Notes: a model not told the origin generated them from the letters alone. 64,000 nucleotides of DNA from Ornithinibacillus halophilus (GCF_900129485.1 NZ_FQVW01000014.1:1-64000); one strand, 5' to 3'. Positions 35,632 to 45,170 are shown, numbered from the stretch's first letter. Program-made: numbers and translations.

Positions 35632-36140
35632 CCATGGAGCGATTTCTACACCAGTGCGAGCGAGTTTCAACCTGGTGGAGCGATTCCATACCGGGGCGAG
35701 CGACTTTCAACCTGGGGGAGCGATTTCTACACCGGGGCGAGCGACTTTCAACCTGGGGGAGCGAATTCTACACCGGGGCGAGCGAGTTTCAACCTGGGGA
35801 GCGAATTCTACACCCACGGCGAGCGACTTTCAACCTGGTGGAGCGAATTCTACACCGGGGCGAGCGAGTTTCAACCTGGGGGAGCGATTCCACACCCACG
35901 GCGAGCGAGTTTCACCCCTGGGGAGCGATTCCACACCCGTGGCGAGCAAGTTTACACCCTGGTGGAGCGAATTCTACTCCGCCGCGAGCAAGAATACAAC
36001 CTTGTGGAGCGAATTCTACTCCGCCGCGAGCAAGTTTACACCCTGGTGGAGCGAATTCTACTCCGCCGCGAGCGAGTTTACAACCTTGTGGAGCGATTCC
36101 ACACCCGCGGTGAGCGAGTTTACACCCCCTTGGAGCGAGT
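35632..36140 (+). repeat. G-rich tandem repeat array 5
   Basis: About twelve units of near 42 bp with cores TGGAGCGATTTCTACACC and GGGGCGAGCGAGTTTCAACC. This version has CACC in place of the GGG run of array 1, so each locus is more alike within than between. Several frames remain open through it; none has a start signal. Confidence 0.9.
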
Positions 36141-36150
36141 CCTCCTCCAC

Positions 36151-36185
36151 AAAAAAACCAACCTCCACTACACAGCAGAGGTTGG
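36151..36185 (-). terminator. terminator of the TRAP transporter genes
   Basis: On the minus strand CCAACCTC / GAGGTTGG is followed by seven T residues, just past the DctQ stop codon. Confidence 0.85.
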
Positions 36186-36193
36186 CTTTATTA

Positions 36194-36739
36194 TTAATTA
36201 TTTTCTACTTTATCAACTTGATGATAACCTAGCACAATTCGTACGTCGATTACGAGTTTCTTAATCGCTACCAGCAAGACACAAAATGCTGCAAAAGGTA
36301 TGATCGCCTTCAGATGGTACAGTGGGATTGGCACTGCTGTTGGCGTTTCCTGTTTTAGCATGAATGATGCCTGTGCTGCTTCAATTCCCTTCGTAATCAA
36401 TACATATAAATATAGAAATGTTAATGAAAATGTGAGGATATCAACGATTGCCTTCACTTTTGGTGGAAATTTTTCATAGAAAATATCCAGTTTAACAAAG
36501 GAACCACTATTTAACGCATACGCTCCAGATACACAGGCTAAAAGAACCATAGCATACTGAATCGTTGTGGAAATCCACAGTGAAGGTGAGTCGAAAAAGT
36601 ACCTCATAATAACGTCAAATAGACCAAAGGCCATCACATAAAAGATAATTACCCAACCGATTTTCCCTAACCATTCACTAAGAGAATCGATAAAGTTTTC
36701 TACCTTGTTCCAAGCCTTCATCATAGTACGATGCCTCAC
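36194..36739 (-). CDS. dctQ: TRAP transporter small permease (DctQ)
   Basis: A 181-residue protein with four transmembrane segments and the DctQ pattern (VMAFGLFDVIMRYFFDSPSLW, KAIIPFAAFCVLLVAIKKL). It is the small membrane subunit of a sodium-coupled TRAP carrier for organic acids. It ends the group DctM-DctP-DctQ, an order with the binding protein in the middle. The start is 11 bases from the binding protein stop. Confidence 0.9.
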   Translation of the reverse strand: MRHRTMMKAWNKVENFIDSLSEWLGKIGWVIIFYVMAFGLFDVIMRYFFDSPSLWISTTIQYAMVLLACVSGAYALNSGSFVKLDIFYEKFPPKVKAIVDILTFSLTFLYLYVLITKGIEAAQASFMLKQETPTAVPIPLYHLKAIIPFAAFCVLLVAIKKLVIDVRIVLGYHQVDKVENN

Positions 36740-36750
36740 TTTCTAACTAT

Positions 36751-37833
36751 CTACTCAATCTTCCCTTTATCTTGTAGGAATTGCTTCCAGATTTCCACAC
36801 CTTCAGCATTCAATTCACTTTGCTCGCCAATTTTTGGCCAGACATCTTCAATTGCTTTTTCACGCATTCTCGCAACTTCTTCATCACTTAGCGTTATAAT
36901 TTCTCCACCAGCTGCTTCGAATATTTCCAATGCTTCTTCCACATTATCGGTGTGCATATCACTTGTTTTGAAATAGTTCGATTCAAAAATACCTTCAATT
37001 TGGTCTTGTTGCCATTCGTTTAGTGCATTCCATGAATCCAAGTTCACGAAAATTTCCTGATGTTGTGCTGGTGTCCAACCTGGTAGAATTGCATAATCCA
37101 CGACTTCTTGGAATTTCATATCATCAATACCACCAGTATCCCAGAACGTTCCTTCAATTGTACCTAGATCAATAGACATGTAGATTTCTCCACCTGGAAG
37201 AGAAACTGGAACACCGCCCATTGCTTCTAAGAAAATTGCTTGTGGTCCACCGGCTCTCATTTTACGTCCTTCATAGTCTTCCAGCTGGTTGATTTCAAAA
37301 TTCGTAAATGCGGCATTTGGCCCTTGATTCGTCCAACCTGCCCAATGAATTCCAAGTTCATGAGCTGCTTCCTGAACAAGATCACCGATACGATAATCAT
37401 CGCCCCACATCGCTTCCCAAGCTTCTTCCGAGGTATCAGCTCCCATAGACATTCCAAAGGCTAACATTCCCTCAGGCATATTTCCTCCATAAACGGACGC
37501 CCATCCAGCATAAACATCTGTCATTCCTGCTACAGCTGCTCCAAATGCTTCATCTCCACTTGTCACAGAACCAGCAGGTAATAATTCAATTTCAACGGTT
37601 CCTTCTGTTGCTTCTTCTACATCTTCAATCCAAGGAACAACACCATTATCCCAACCAGCATCCGATGAATCGAAAGCAGGTTGCATCACCCATTTTGTAA
37701 CTTCTCCAGGTGGACCATAATTATCATCCCCTGAACTAGAACTAGAATCATTGTTTTCACTTGACTGACAACCAACTAAGGCAATCGACAAGATAAGTAA
37801 TCCCATTAATGAAAGTATCGAATACTTCTTCAT
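36751..37833 (-). CDS. dctP: TRAP transporter substrate-binding lipoprotein (DctP)
   Basis: A 360-residue lipoprotein with lipobox ALVGC (Cys about 22) and a Ser/Asp linker. The mature DctP fold shows RKMRAGGPQAIFLEAMGGVPVSLPGGEIYMSI, which carries the conserved Arg used to bind a carboxylate. The ligand is likely an organic or sugar acid, given the dehydrogenase genes upstream. AAGGAGG is well placed before the ATG. Confidence 0.92.
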   Translation of the reverse strand: MKKYSILSLMGLLILSIALVGCQSSENNDSSSSSGDDNYGPPGEVTKWVMQPAFDSSDAGWDNGVVPWIEDVEEATEGTVEIELLPAGSVTSGDEAFGAAVAGMTDVYAGWASVYGGNMPEGMLAFGMSMGADTSEEAWEAMWGDDYRIGDLVQEAAHELGIHWAGWTNQGPNAAFTNFEINQLEDYEGRKMRAGGPQAIFLEAMGGVPVSLPGGEIYMSIDLGTIEGTFWDTGGIDDMKFQEVVDYAILPGWTPAQHQEIFVNLDSWNALNEWQQDQIEGIFESNYFKTSDMHTDNVEEALEIFEAAGGEIITLSDEEVARMREKAIEDVWPKIGEQSELNAEGVEIWKQFLQDKGKIE

Positions 37834-37902
37834 GTATTATTTTCCTCCTTAAAATCCTTTAAAAATATGTTTCTCAAAACGATCATTCTAATCGTCTTCC
37901 AC

Positions 37903-39210
37903 CTATTTCATCGTACTTGGCAGCCAGGTTGCTAATTCTGGGAAGAGTATGATTAGAATTAAAGCTAAAATTTGTATCAATATGAATGGTGTAACTGATT
38001 TATACACATCCCCCATCGAAACATTCTTTGGCAGTATACTTTTGATCCAAAAGAGCACAAAGCCAAATGGAGGTGTTAAGTAAGCAATTTGGATATTTAC
38101 AATAAATAGAACACCAAACCAAAGTGTACTAATATCCATAATGTTTAAGATTGGAACAAATAGTGGGGTAACGAGCATAATGATTGCCCAGTCATCCATC
38201 ACCATTCCTAGTACCATAATGATTAACATCATCATAAACAAGACGCCCCATTTACCACCTGGCATAGAAGTGACTAAGGACGTAATAACATCTTGCGCAC
38301 CAACAGCACTAAAAACGTTTACAAATAGGTTTGCACCGATTAAAATCCATAGTCCCATCCCAGTGAGCTTAACTGTGAAAACTAACGAATCTTTTAATAT
38401 ATCCCAGGTAAGCTTACGATAGATTAGATTAATCAGTAATGCACCACCGGCACCAAATGCAGCAGCTTCTGTTGGTGTTGCGACTCCAAGCCAAATCACA
38501 CCTAAGACTAAGAAAACTAGTACCATAAATGGCCAAACTTTAACAATAGCCGTTATTTTTTCACCAACGGAAAATCGCTCATCCTTTGGTAACGCTGGTC
38601 CCATCTCTGGCTGAACTTTACAACGAATGATTATGTATATGGAATACATAATAGCAAGCATTAATCCTGGGATGATTCCACCCAAAAATAAAGCCCCTAT
38701 TGATTCATTTGCTAATAATCCGTAGAAAATAAATGGAACACTTGGAGGAATGAGGGCTCCTAACGCTCCGCCTGCCCCGATTGATCCAATCGCAATTCCA
38801 CGATGATAGTTATACTTCATCATAGAAGGGTAGGCTATTTGCCCCATCGTAATTGTAGCTGGAGGAGTAATTCCTGTGATAGCAGCAAAGATGGTACAAA
38901 CTTGGACAGTAGCAACAGCTAAACCACCTGGTAAATGCCCTGCCAATTTATATGCCGCATCATAGGCGGCTTCTGCTATCCCTGAAAAACGAATGAGGTT
39001 CCCCATAAATAGGAATAACGGAACAGTAACTAAAATATGTTGCCATGGTGTCGAGAAAAAGGCGCTTGGTGCAGCCAATAATGTATTGGGAGTAAATATG
39101 TATGCAAACAGGACAGCAGTCCCACCCAAACCTAGAGCAACAGGTAATCCTAAAAATAATGCTAGAAAGAGACATCCGAACATTAGTAAGGCGATTAGTT
39201 CAACACTCAA
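37903..39210 (-). CDS. dctM: TRAP transporter large permease (DctM)
   Basis: A 435-residue protein with about twelve transmembrane segments and DctM hallmarks: GLPVALGLGGTA, ITGITPPATITMGQIAYPSMMKY, GALIPPSVPFIFYG. It forms the sodium-dependent transport channel with DctQ. First TRAP gene after the DUF3100 group; a 364-base gap containing a terminator separates it from those genes, so it may have its own promoter. Confidence 0.93.
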   Translation of the reverse strand: MSVELIALLMFGCLFLALFLGLPVALGLGGTAVLFAYIFTPNTLLAAPSAFFSTPWQHILVTVPLFLFMGNLIRFSGIAEAAYDAAYKLAGHLPGGLAVATVQVCTIFAAITGITPPATITMGQIAYPSMMKYNYHRGIAIGSIGAGGALGALIPPSVPFIFYGLLANESIGALFLGGIIPGLMLAIMYSIYIIIRCKVQPEMGPALPKDERFSVGEKITAIVKVWPFMVLVFLVLGVIWLGVATPTEAAAFGAGGALLINLIYRKLTWDILKDSLVFTVKLTGMGLWILIGANLFVNVFSAVGAQDVITSLVTSMPGGKWGVLFMMMLIIMVLGMVMDDWAIIMLVTPLFVPILNIMDISTLWFGVLFIVNIQIAYLTPPFGFVLFWIKSILPKNVSMGDVYKSVTPFILIQILALILIILFPELATWLPSTMK

Positions 39211-39441
39211 TCTCTATCCTCTCCATTCTAATTCTGTTTGTACAAAGCTGTTAAGTGACCAAGTACCCTAACAATTCTACATTAGTTAAAATAATTACTC
39301 AATTTAGATTTTAGGCGATATTACGACAAAAAAACGGATAAAACTTTAAAATTACATAATAAATTCACTCTCTGGTTAAAAAACATCTGATTATAACGAT
39401 TTACTAGAGGGGATTAGGGGGAATTAGGTCATTTACAAAAA

Positions 39442-39469
39442 TTGTCAGAATGTTTATTTTTCGTATAAT
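39442..39469 (+). promoter_or_regulatory. promoter without a following gene, top strand
   Basis: TTGTCA and TATAAT with a 16-base spacer point rightward into an 80-base stretch ending at the terminator 39511-39556. No ORF follows. The other 200 bases of 39211-39441 show nothing clear. Confidence 0.45.
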
Positions 39470-39510
39470 GACATAACTTTTCAGTGTCAGTATGTTGTTA
39501 ATTCAGCATA

Positions 39511-39556
39511 AAAAAAGGAATTCCCCTTTAAACAGAGAGGGTAATTCCTTTTTCTT
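39511..39556. terminator. bidirectional terminator
   Basis: AAGGAATTCCCCT pairs with AGGGTAATTCCTT around an 11-base loop, with A-run before and T-run after. It ends the leftward membrane protein pair and possibly a short rightward transcript. Confidence 0.8.
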
Positions 39557-39574
39557 TTTCATCTATTCACTTAA

Positions 39575-40027
39575 TTAAATAATACCTTGAATTCGTAATA
39601 CAACTTCTGCAATTAATGCGGATCCGATGAATGTACCTAACAGTACGAGACATGCGACAACGATTGTTTTCCAACCTAACTTTGTAAAATCTGTCCAAGA
39701 ACGCCCTATCGCGATACCAGCATAGGCAAGAATTGGAGTTGCAAGTGCTAATAGTTCCACTTTAGAAGTCCATTCCACTACATATTCTGAACCTGGTGTC
39801 CAAGGCATGGAGACGATAACCCCAATAATAGCTATATAAGCTATACTCGGGAAATTAATCGGAATAAGCTGATTTAAAATAAAACCAGCTAAACAAACTA
39901 GTATCAATACAATCATTCCTGGTATAGCATCAAGGGGGAGAATATCATATCCCGCCCAGTTTCCAATGATTGCAGTAAATCCGAAAATTACCAATATGAA
40001 TGTCCATTCTTGAATATTTTTTAGCAT
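39575..40027 (-). CDS. membrane protein, partner of DUF3100 protein
   Basis: A 150-residue protein with five transmembrane segments (LILVCLAGFILNQL, LALATPILAYAGIAIG). It starts 15 bases after the DUF3100 gene with GGAGGAG upstream. I believe such proteins form a two-part carrier with DUF3100 proteins, recalling split LysO-like or symporter halves. The clustering with acid-metabolism genes suggests a role in carboxylate transport; this is inference. Confidence 0.75.
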   Translation of the reverse strand: MLKNIQEWTFILVIFGFTAIIGNWAGYDILPLDAIPGMIVLILVCLAGFILNQLIPINFPSIAYIAIIGVIVSMPWTPGSEYVVEWTSKVELLALATPILAYAGIAIGRSWTDFTKLGWKTIVVACLVLLGTFIGSALIAEVVLRIQGII

Positions 40028-40042
40028 GGTTCTCCTCCTCCC

Positions 40043-40852
40043 TTATGCTGCTTTCTTTCCATTATTATTTTTTCTACGTGTTAATACTCCATAGAACTTC
40101 TCTGTCAGTGGCAAGGCTATGAAAATACTGACATATAGACCTGTTGATAATGACAGTAAATTACTAGCACCAGCAAAGGCTACAATCTGATTTTCTAGAG
40201 CAGGGAATGCAGCAACTAGTGATCCACTTGCTGCGGCCATCATACTTCCACTACCAACCCCAGATGCCATGGCAAATGACAATGGACTGAGAGGAGTTAT
40301 TGTTGCTAAAAATCCTGATATTAGTCCCATAAACACTGCACCAAATACGGTACCAAAAATATATACTGCCATTACTCCGCGACCTTCAGGTGAACTAATC
40401 CCGTATTTATCCATGATCAGTCCAACATTCGGCTCACGTGCAACTGAGTGCGTCATCCCAATGGATTCACGCTTTAATCCAAGCATTACAGCAATAGGTA
40501 AAGCAATCAAAATAGTTCCTAAGTTACCTAATTCCTGTAATAATAATGCTGGTCCAGCCTCAATAATATCTGGTAAGGATGGCCCAATAATAACCCCAAT
40601 TTTCGCTAATAATAAGGATACTCCTAAAACAATGATTGGCTCTGCATTTTTTGATTGTTTTTCCTTAACAACTGGAGTGAAAAATAAAATAAGACCTATG
40701 ATTAATGCGTATAACATCGGTAACAACATAATTACACCTGGTCCAACCGTAAACTGGAATGTACCGATAGCCTCTGTTAAGACAACAATTAATAATACAA
40801 CGACATGCAGACGCCAGTCTTTCCATAACCCATAAACCATTTCTGTACTCAT
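40043..40852 (-). CDS. DUF3100 membrane protein
   Basis: A 269-residue protein with eight to nine hydrophobic segments. GVGSGSMMAAASGSLVAAFP and ILIALPIAVMLGLKRESIGMTHS fit DUF3100 as I know it. Likely transporter or exporter subunit acting with the next small membrane protein. AATGGAGGG precedes the ATG. It lies 50 bases after the dehydrogenase gene, in the same operon. Confidence 0.8.
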   Translation of the reverse strand: MSTEMVYGLWKDWRLHVVVLLIVVLTEAIGTFQFTVGPGVIMLLPMLYALIIGLILFFTPVVKEKQSKNAEPIIVLGVSLLLAKIGVIIGPSLPDIIEAGPALLLQELGNLGTILIALPIAVMLGLKRESIGMTHSVAREPNVGLIMDKYGISSPEGRGVMAVYIFGTVFGAVFMGLISGFLATITPLSPLSFAMASGVGSGSMMAAASGSLVAAFPALENQIVAFAGASNLLSLSTGLYVSIFIALPLTEKFYGVLTRRKNNNGKKAA

Positions 40853-40904
40853 CGTTATCCCTCCATTATTCTATATATTTAAAAATAAAATTTTGTAACG
40901 CCAG

Positions 40905-41789
40905 CTAAGCACCAACCCCCTTTCCAGAAATTTCAGTAAATAATTCGTATACTGCAGTTGAATCAGCAGAACCCTTTCCCTGATTAAGTGCAATTTGAAA
41001 AAGCTGATAAAAAGACTGGCTAGCCAATGTTGGTGTTTGGTTTCCTTCTGCTAAACTGCGGTATAAGAGCATATCTTTCGTCAAATTTGATAATGAGAAT
41101 TTCACATCATCAAATTGATTATTAATTATATTCGACCCGAACACGTCCATTACCTTTGTTTGGGCAGAACCTTTTTGGAAAATCTTTTCCATCGTCTGTT
41201 TATCGACTCCGGACTTCTCTCCTGCTAATAGTGCTTCACTTAATAAACCAATCACACCACCGACAACCATGTTATGGCATAACTTCACTGTCTGGCCAGC
41301 ACCGCTTTGTCCTACATATTCAATCGTTTCTCCGACAGCTTCTAATATAGGAAGAATGGATGGGAATGCTTCTTCATTTCCACCCACCATCACAGTCAAA
41401 GTACCCGCTTCTGCCCCTGCTGGACCACCACTTAACGGGCAATCGAAAAATTCAATTCCTTTTGAGCTTGCTTGTTTCTGTAAGTCCCTAGTCATCTCTA
41501 CATCATTCGTACTCATATCAAGAATAGTGCCACCAGTTTTCATCACTGGTAGTACCTTCTCGATTACAAGGTCCCTAATTAATGGAGGTGATGGCAACGA
41601 GAGAATTAACGTATCGATACTTAAAACCATCTCTTCTATTGTTTCGCTTTTTTTAGCCCCAATAGCAACCAATTCATTGACTGCCGTTTCATTAATATCA
41701 TTTACATACACTTCATAGTTGTGAAGTAATAGATTTTTTACGATCCCTTTCCCCATTAATCCACAACCAATAACACCTACTGTCTCCAC
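40905..41789 (-). CDS. 3-hydroxyisobutyrate / tartronate-semialdehyde-type dehydrogenase
   Basis: A 294-residue beta-hydroxyacid dehydrogenase: NAD(P)-binding GCGLMGKGIVKNLL, substrate loop FFDCPLSGGPAGAEAGTLTVMVGG and catalytic Lys in GAGQTVKLCHNMVVGG. I chose the GTG at 41789 because GGAGGTG sits six bases upstream; the frame is open for five more codons. It would oxidise a 3-hydroxyacid or reduce its semialdehyde. With the aldehyde dehydrogenase, TRAP carrier and sugar-acid-type regulator alongside, breakdown of a small hydroxyacid is likely, but the exact substrate cannot be named. Confidence 0.9.
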   Translation of the reverse strand: METVGVIGCGLMGKGIVKNLLLHNYEVYVNDINETAVNELVAIGAKKSETIEEMVLSIDTLILSLPSPPLIRDLVIEKVLPVMKTGGTILDMSTNDVEMTRDLQKQASSKGIEFFDCPLSGGPAGAEAGTLTVMVGGNEEAFPSILPILEAVGETIEYVGQSGAGQTVKLCHNMVVGGVIGLLSEALLAGEKSGVDKQTMEKIFQKGSAQTKVMDVFGSNIINNQFDDVKFSLSNLTKDMLLYRSLAEGNQTPTLASQSFYQLFQIALNQGKGSADSTAVYELFTEISGKGVGA

Positions 41790-41804
41790 GTCTAACACCT
41801 CCAC

Positions 41805-43256
41805 TTACGGATTGATATACACCGTTTTATAATCCGTCCAAAAATCTAATGCGGTTGAACCTTGTTCTCGTGGTCCAATGCTCGATGCTTTCTTCCCACC
41901 AAAAGGATACTGATTTTCAAAATAAGTAGAAGGCATATTTACGTGAGTGACCCCTGACTCAATTTTTCTTACAAAATCAAATGCTTTCTTCAAGTCATTC
42001 GTATAAATTGTAGAAGATAATCCAAATTCATTGTCATTCGCTATTTCCAGCGCCTCTTCATAAGTGTCCACTTCTATTACAGCTATGACTGGGCCAAATA
42101 TTTCATCTCGGAAAATAGCCATGTCCTTCGTGATTCCACTAAACACCGTTGGTAATACAAAATACCCTTTGTCGAGCCCATTATCCATCAATCGTTTTCC
42201 ACCGTATTCTAATTTCCCACCTTCATTTAAAGTAACATCGACATAATGAAGATACTTATTCAGTTGGTGCTCATCAATAACTGCACCATTATCCACATTC
42301 TCTCCGAATCCATCTCCAATCACTAATTCCTTCGCTCGCTTCACAAGCTTTTCTTTCACCTCATCAGCAACACTTCTTAAAACAATTAGTCGACTCGTGC
42401 CCGTGCAACGTTGTCCATTATCTAAAAATCCACTCGTGACTATACTATCAACTGCCATATCAATATCGGCATCTTCTAAGATAATGGCAGGATTCTTTCC
42501 ACCCATCTCTGCTTGCATTTTGCCACCACGTTGTGTAACTGCTTGGCCAAGAACAACACCAACATCTGTTGAGCCAGTAAATGAAACAGCTTTAATCTTT
42601 GGATGGTTACCTATCGCTCCACCAACGACACCACCAGGACCCGTTACCATATTTAGGACACCTGCTGGTACTCCAGCCTTTTCAAATAATTCAATGATTT
42701 TCACGCTAATTAATGATGTATTACTTGCAGGTTTAAAAACTACCGTGTTTCCTGCCATTAAAGCAGGAGCAATCTTCCAAATACCAATTCCTAGTGGAAA
42801 ATTATATGGCGCAACAACTCCAACAACCCCCAATGGTTCCCTTACCGTATAACCGACGATATTAGAATTATATGATGGAATAGTTTCTCCATTTAATCGC
42901 GTTGCTTCTCCACTAAATTGCTTCATCGCATCAATTGTTTTCTGAACCTCACCATTTGCCTCACGAAAAGATTTACCTACTTCTTTTGTAATGGTTTTAG
43001 CCAGATCTTCTCGATTTTCTTCTAATAAGTTAATCAGACGAAAAAGAACATCCCCTCTTTTTGGTGCAGCAGTATTTGCCCAATTACTGAAAACGCTTTC
43101 AGAAACAGATACAGCTAAATCGACATCATCCTCATTGGACTTTTGAAAATATCCAAGTACTTCATTTGTATTGGCAGGATTAATGCTAGGGTACGTTTCG
43201 CCTGATTTTGAAGGCACCCATTCCCCATTAATATAATTAAAATATGTTTGTGTCAT
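41805..43256 (-). CDS. NAD(P)-dependent aldehyde dehydrogenase
   Basis: A 483-residue ALDH-superfamily enzyme. It has the Rossmann-side motifs GVVGVVAPYNFPLG and SFTGSTDVG, the general base in EMGGKNPAII and the catalytic Cys in GQRCTGTS. FRDEIFGPV also fits. Closest in feel to 2,5-dioxovalerate or other semialdehyde dehydrogenases of sugar-acid pathways. It would convert a semialdehyde to the acid. The next gene begins within 15 bases. A cre-like site is embedded near its 5' end. Confidence 0.93.
   Translation of the reverse strand: MTQTYFNYINGEWVPSKSGETYPSINPANTNEVLGYFQKSNEDDVDLAVSVSESVFSNWANTAAPKRGDVLFRLINLLEENREDLAKTITKEVGKSFREANGEVQKTIDAMKQFSGEATRLNGETIPSYNSNIVGYTVREPLGVVGVVAPYNFPLGIGIWKIAPALMAGNTVVFKPASNTSLISVKIIELFEKAGVPAGVLNMVTGPGGVVGGAIGNHPKIKAVSFTGSTDVGVVLGQAVTQRGGKMQAEMGGKNPAIILEDADIDMAVDSIVTSGFLDNGQRCTGTSRLIVLRSVADEVKEKLVKRAKELVIGDGFGENVDNGAVIDEHQLNKYLHYVDVTLNEGGKLEYGGKRLMDNGLDKGYFVLPTVFSGITKDMAIFRDEIFGPVIAVIEVDTYEEALEIANDNEFGLSSTIYTNDLKKAFDFVRKIESGVTHVNMPSTYFENQYPFGGKKASSIGPREQGSTALDFWTDYKTVYINP
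43088..43101. promoter_or_regulatory. cre-like site inside the aldehyde dehydrogenase gene
   Basis: TGAAAACGCTTTCA fits the CcpA operator consensus TGWAANCGNTNWCA. About 160 bases into the gene, it could act as a transcription roadblock in the presence of preferred sugars. Confidence 0.55.
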
Positions 43257-43323
43257 GTTTGCTCCTCCTTTTGTAATAGATTCTATGATTAATAGTTATT
43301 ATAATAGTTGAAATTTATTAATA

Positions 43324-43376
43324 AAATGTGGCAAGCCACAAAAAGTTACCTTAGTTTTTGTAGCTTGCCACATATA
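43324..43376 (-). terminator. long-stem terminator of the GAF/PucR-type regulator gene
   Basis: ATGTGGCAAGC and ACAAAAA pair with TTTTTGT and GCTTGCCACAT (18 base pairs, one mismatch), then TTTTATT on the minus strand. The left arm includes the last codons and stop of the regulator gene. Confidence 0.75.
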
Positions 43377-44946
43377 ATTGAATAGCGATAACTAAATCAA
43401 GCCAATCCTTTTCATTATTTAAATCAATCATTAGTACTTCTTCTACTTTTCTTAGACGGTAGTATAATGTATTTGGATGAATATGCAATGCCTGAGCTGT
43501 TTCTTTATGACTCTTGTTGAGTTCAATGTATTGTTTTAACGTATCGACCATATTTGTATCTAAAACGAGAAGTTTATTTAATTTGTCTTCAATATACCGA
43601 TTAGCTATGGATGGATCGACTTCATATAAGATTCGTTCTAAACCAAGTTTCTGATACTCCACTACAGAGCGATTTGGATTTGATTTTGCATAATCAATGG
43701 AACGTTTAGCTTCCTGGTAAGAAAGCGATAAATTGTAGGGTGATGTATCTCTTCCGATTCCCACTACTAAACCTTTGACATGGGCAAGACTTGTTTGAAT
43801 TCTATCAATTAAATATTGAAATTCTTCTTCAGTGCCGTTCGGGATAATTACAATCAATTGTCGCATACGAGTTAGAACAAAGGCTGGCGAACCAGTTATC
43901 CCGTTAATAATTTCCTCTACCTTACGAACAAACCTTTCCTTGTCCGTCAGACGATTGGTTCCCCATAAGAAACCAGCCCTTCTTTCCATGATGACACACT
44001 TTATCTTCCGGTTGTGTTCCCAGTTATAGTACCGCATCATTCTTTCTAATTCTTCTTCTGTGATTCCCTCTATTATTTGATTAAATACTTCTTCTCGAAA
44101 ATGGAGTTCTTTCTCATACAAAGCGCTCTCCTTCATTAATTCAAGGGCCACTGTCATACTAGCATGTTCGATTGCAATCTTATCCAACGGTTTATACTCA
44201 TCAAACGGCTTTTCCAAAATAAAATAACCTAATGTTTCTCTCCCTCGTTGAATTGGATAGACATTTGTTTCTGAATGGACATAATCTGTAAATTGGATGG
44301 TTGAATTCGTCATTCGGTTTAGTAATAAAAGGATCTTTTCAATTCCATCTCCTTCCATAATTAGGTGATAGAATTGATTGTGAATCATGAACGATTGAGA
44401 TAACTGATCATTCCTTAGTTTCAATCGTTGGTAGACACTTGCATTATCAATAGCAATAGCACTTAGGTCAGCGACCCAATCAATCAATTGAAGATCATTC
44501 GTATTAAATACACCATCTTCTTTAAAATTATCGACAACAAGCACACCGTAACATTGGTCTTTATTAAGGATAGGAACACAAAAAACACTCTTTATTTTTC
44601 TCTGGTAGACACCATCAAAGTAGTTTTGAAAATTTTCTTCTTCCATATTTTCCATAAAAGCATCTATCTCATCTTCTGTTTGAAATAACTTAGACGTTCG
44701 ATCTTTAAACACCTTTCCAGCAATGGATTCCCCAGGTGAAAAGGAAATATTTTTCATTATCTCTTTATCTACTCCTTCACCTTCTGCAAAATACAAGGTA
44801 TTCGTAGAGTCATCATGCAAGTATATGATTAAAGTGTCGGCCACTTCAATTAGATCCTTGGCAGCAACTATCATGTTACGCAATACCTGTTCTAAATCTA
44901 ATGACTGAGTTAGCATTTTATTAATCTCTATTATCTTTTGCATCAT
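43351..44946 (-). CDS. GAF-domain PucR/CdaR-type transcription regulator
   Basis: A 531-residue regulator. An N-terminal GAF domain (about 5-165) would sense a small ligand, and the central part matches the GGDEF-related PucR domain. The C-terminal helix-turn-helix KSHKETAQALHIHPNTLYYRLRKVEEVL is the PucR/CdaR DNA-binding signature. ATG 44946 follows AAGAGGTG; an earlier GTG lies inside that site. Its terminator is followed directly by the aldehyde dehydrogenase operon, so it most likely activates those genes in response to the transported acid. Confidence 0.88.
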   Translation of the reverse strand: MMQKIIEINKMLTQSLDLEQVLRNMIVAAKDLIEVADTLIIYLHDDSTNTLYFAEGEGVDKEIMKNISFSPGESIAGKVFKDRTSKLFQTEDEIDAFMENMEEENFQNYFDGVYQRKIKSVFCVPILNKDQCYGVLVVDNFKEDGVFNTNDLQLIDWVADLSAIAIDNASVYQRLKLRNDQLSQSFMIHNQFYHLIMEGDGIEKILLLLNRMTNSTIQFTDYVHSETNVYPIQRGRETLGYFILEKPFDEYKPLDKIAIEHASMTVALELMKESALYEKELHFREEVFNQIIEGITEEELERMMRYYNWEHNRKIKCVIMERRAGFLWGTNRLTDKERFVRKVEEIINGITGSPAFVLTRMRQLIVIIPNGTEEEFQYLIDRIQTSLAHVKGLVVGIGRDTSPYNLSLSYQEAKRSIDYAKSNPNRSVVEYQKLGLERILYEVDPSIANRYIEDKLNKLLVLDTNMVDTLKQYIELNKSHKETAQALHIHPNTLYYRLRKVEEVLMIDLNNEKDWLDLVIAIQLYVASYKN

Positions 44947-45121
44947 TATTATCACCTCTTATAAGGACAAGAAATTCTGAAAAGCAGCTGCTTTAAGGCT
45001 GGCAACGAATGAAGTCTTCCTGTACATGAGATTACTAGATACAAAGACAAAGTAGTTTCAAATTTTTGTTCGTTTATCACAGTTGCTCGGAACTAACACC
45101 TCTAGAAATTTCTTATCTATC

Positions 45122-45150
45122 AAAAAAGCTACGGTAAATAATCCCGTAGC
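45122..45150 (-). terminator. terminator after the riboswitch-controlled ORF
   Basis: On the minus strand GCTACGG / CCGTAGC with a nine-base loop is followed by TTTTTT. It defines a short transcript of about 300 bases beginning with the c-di-GMP aptamer. Confidence 0.88.
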
Positions 45151-45170
45151 TAGCAATTTTATTATGGTTC

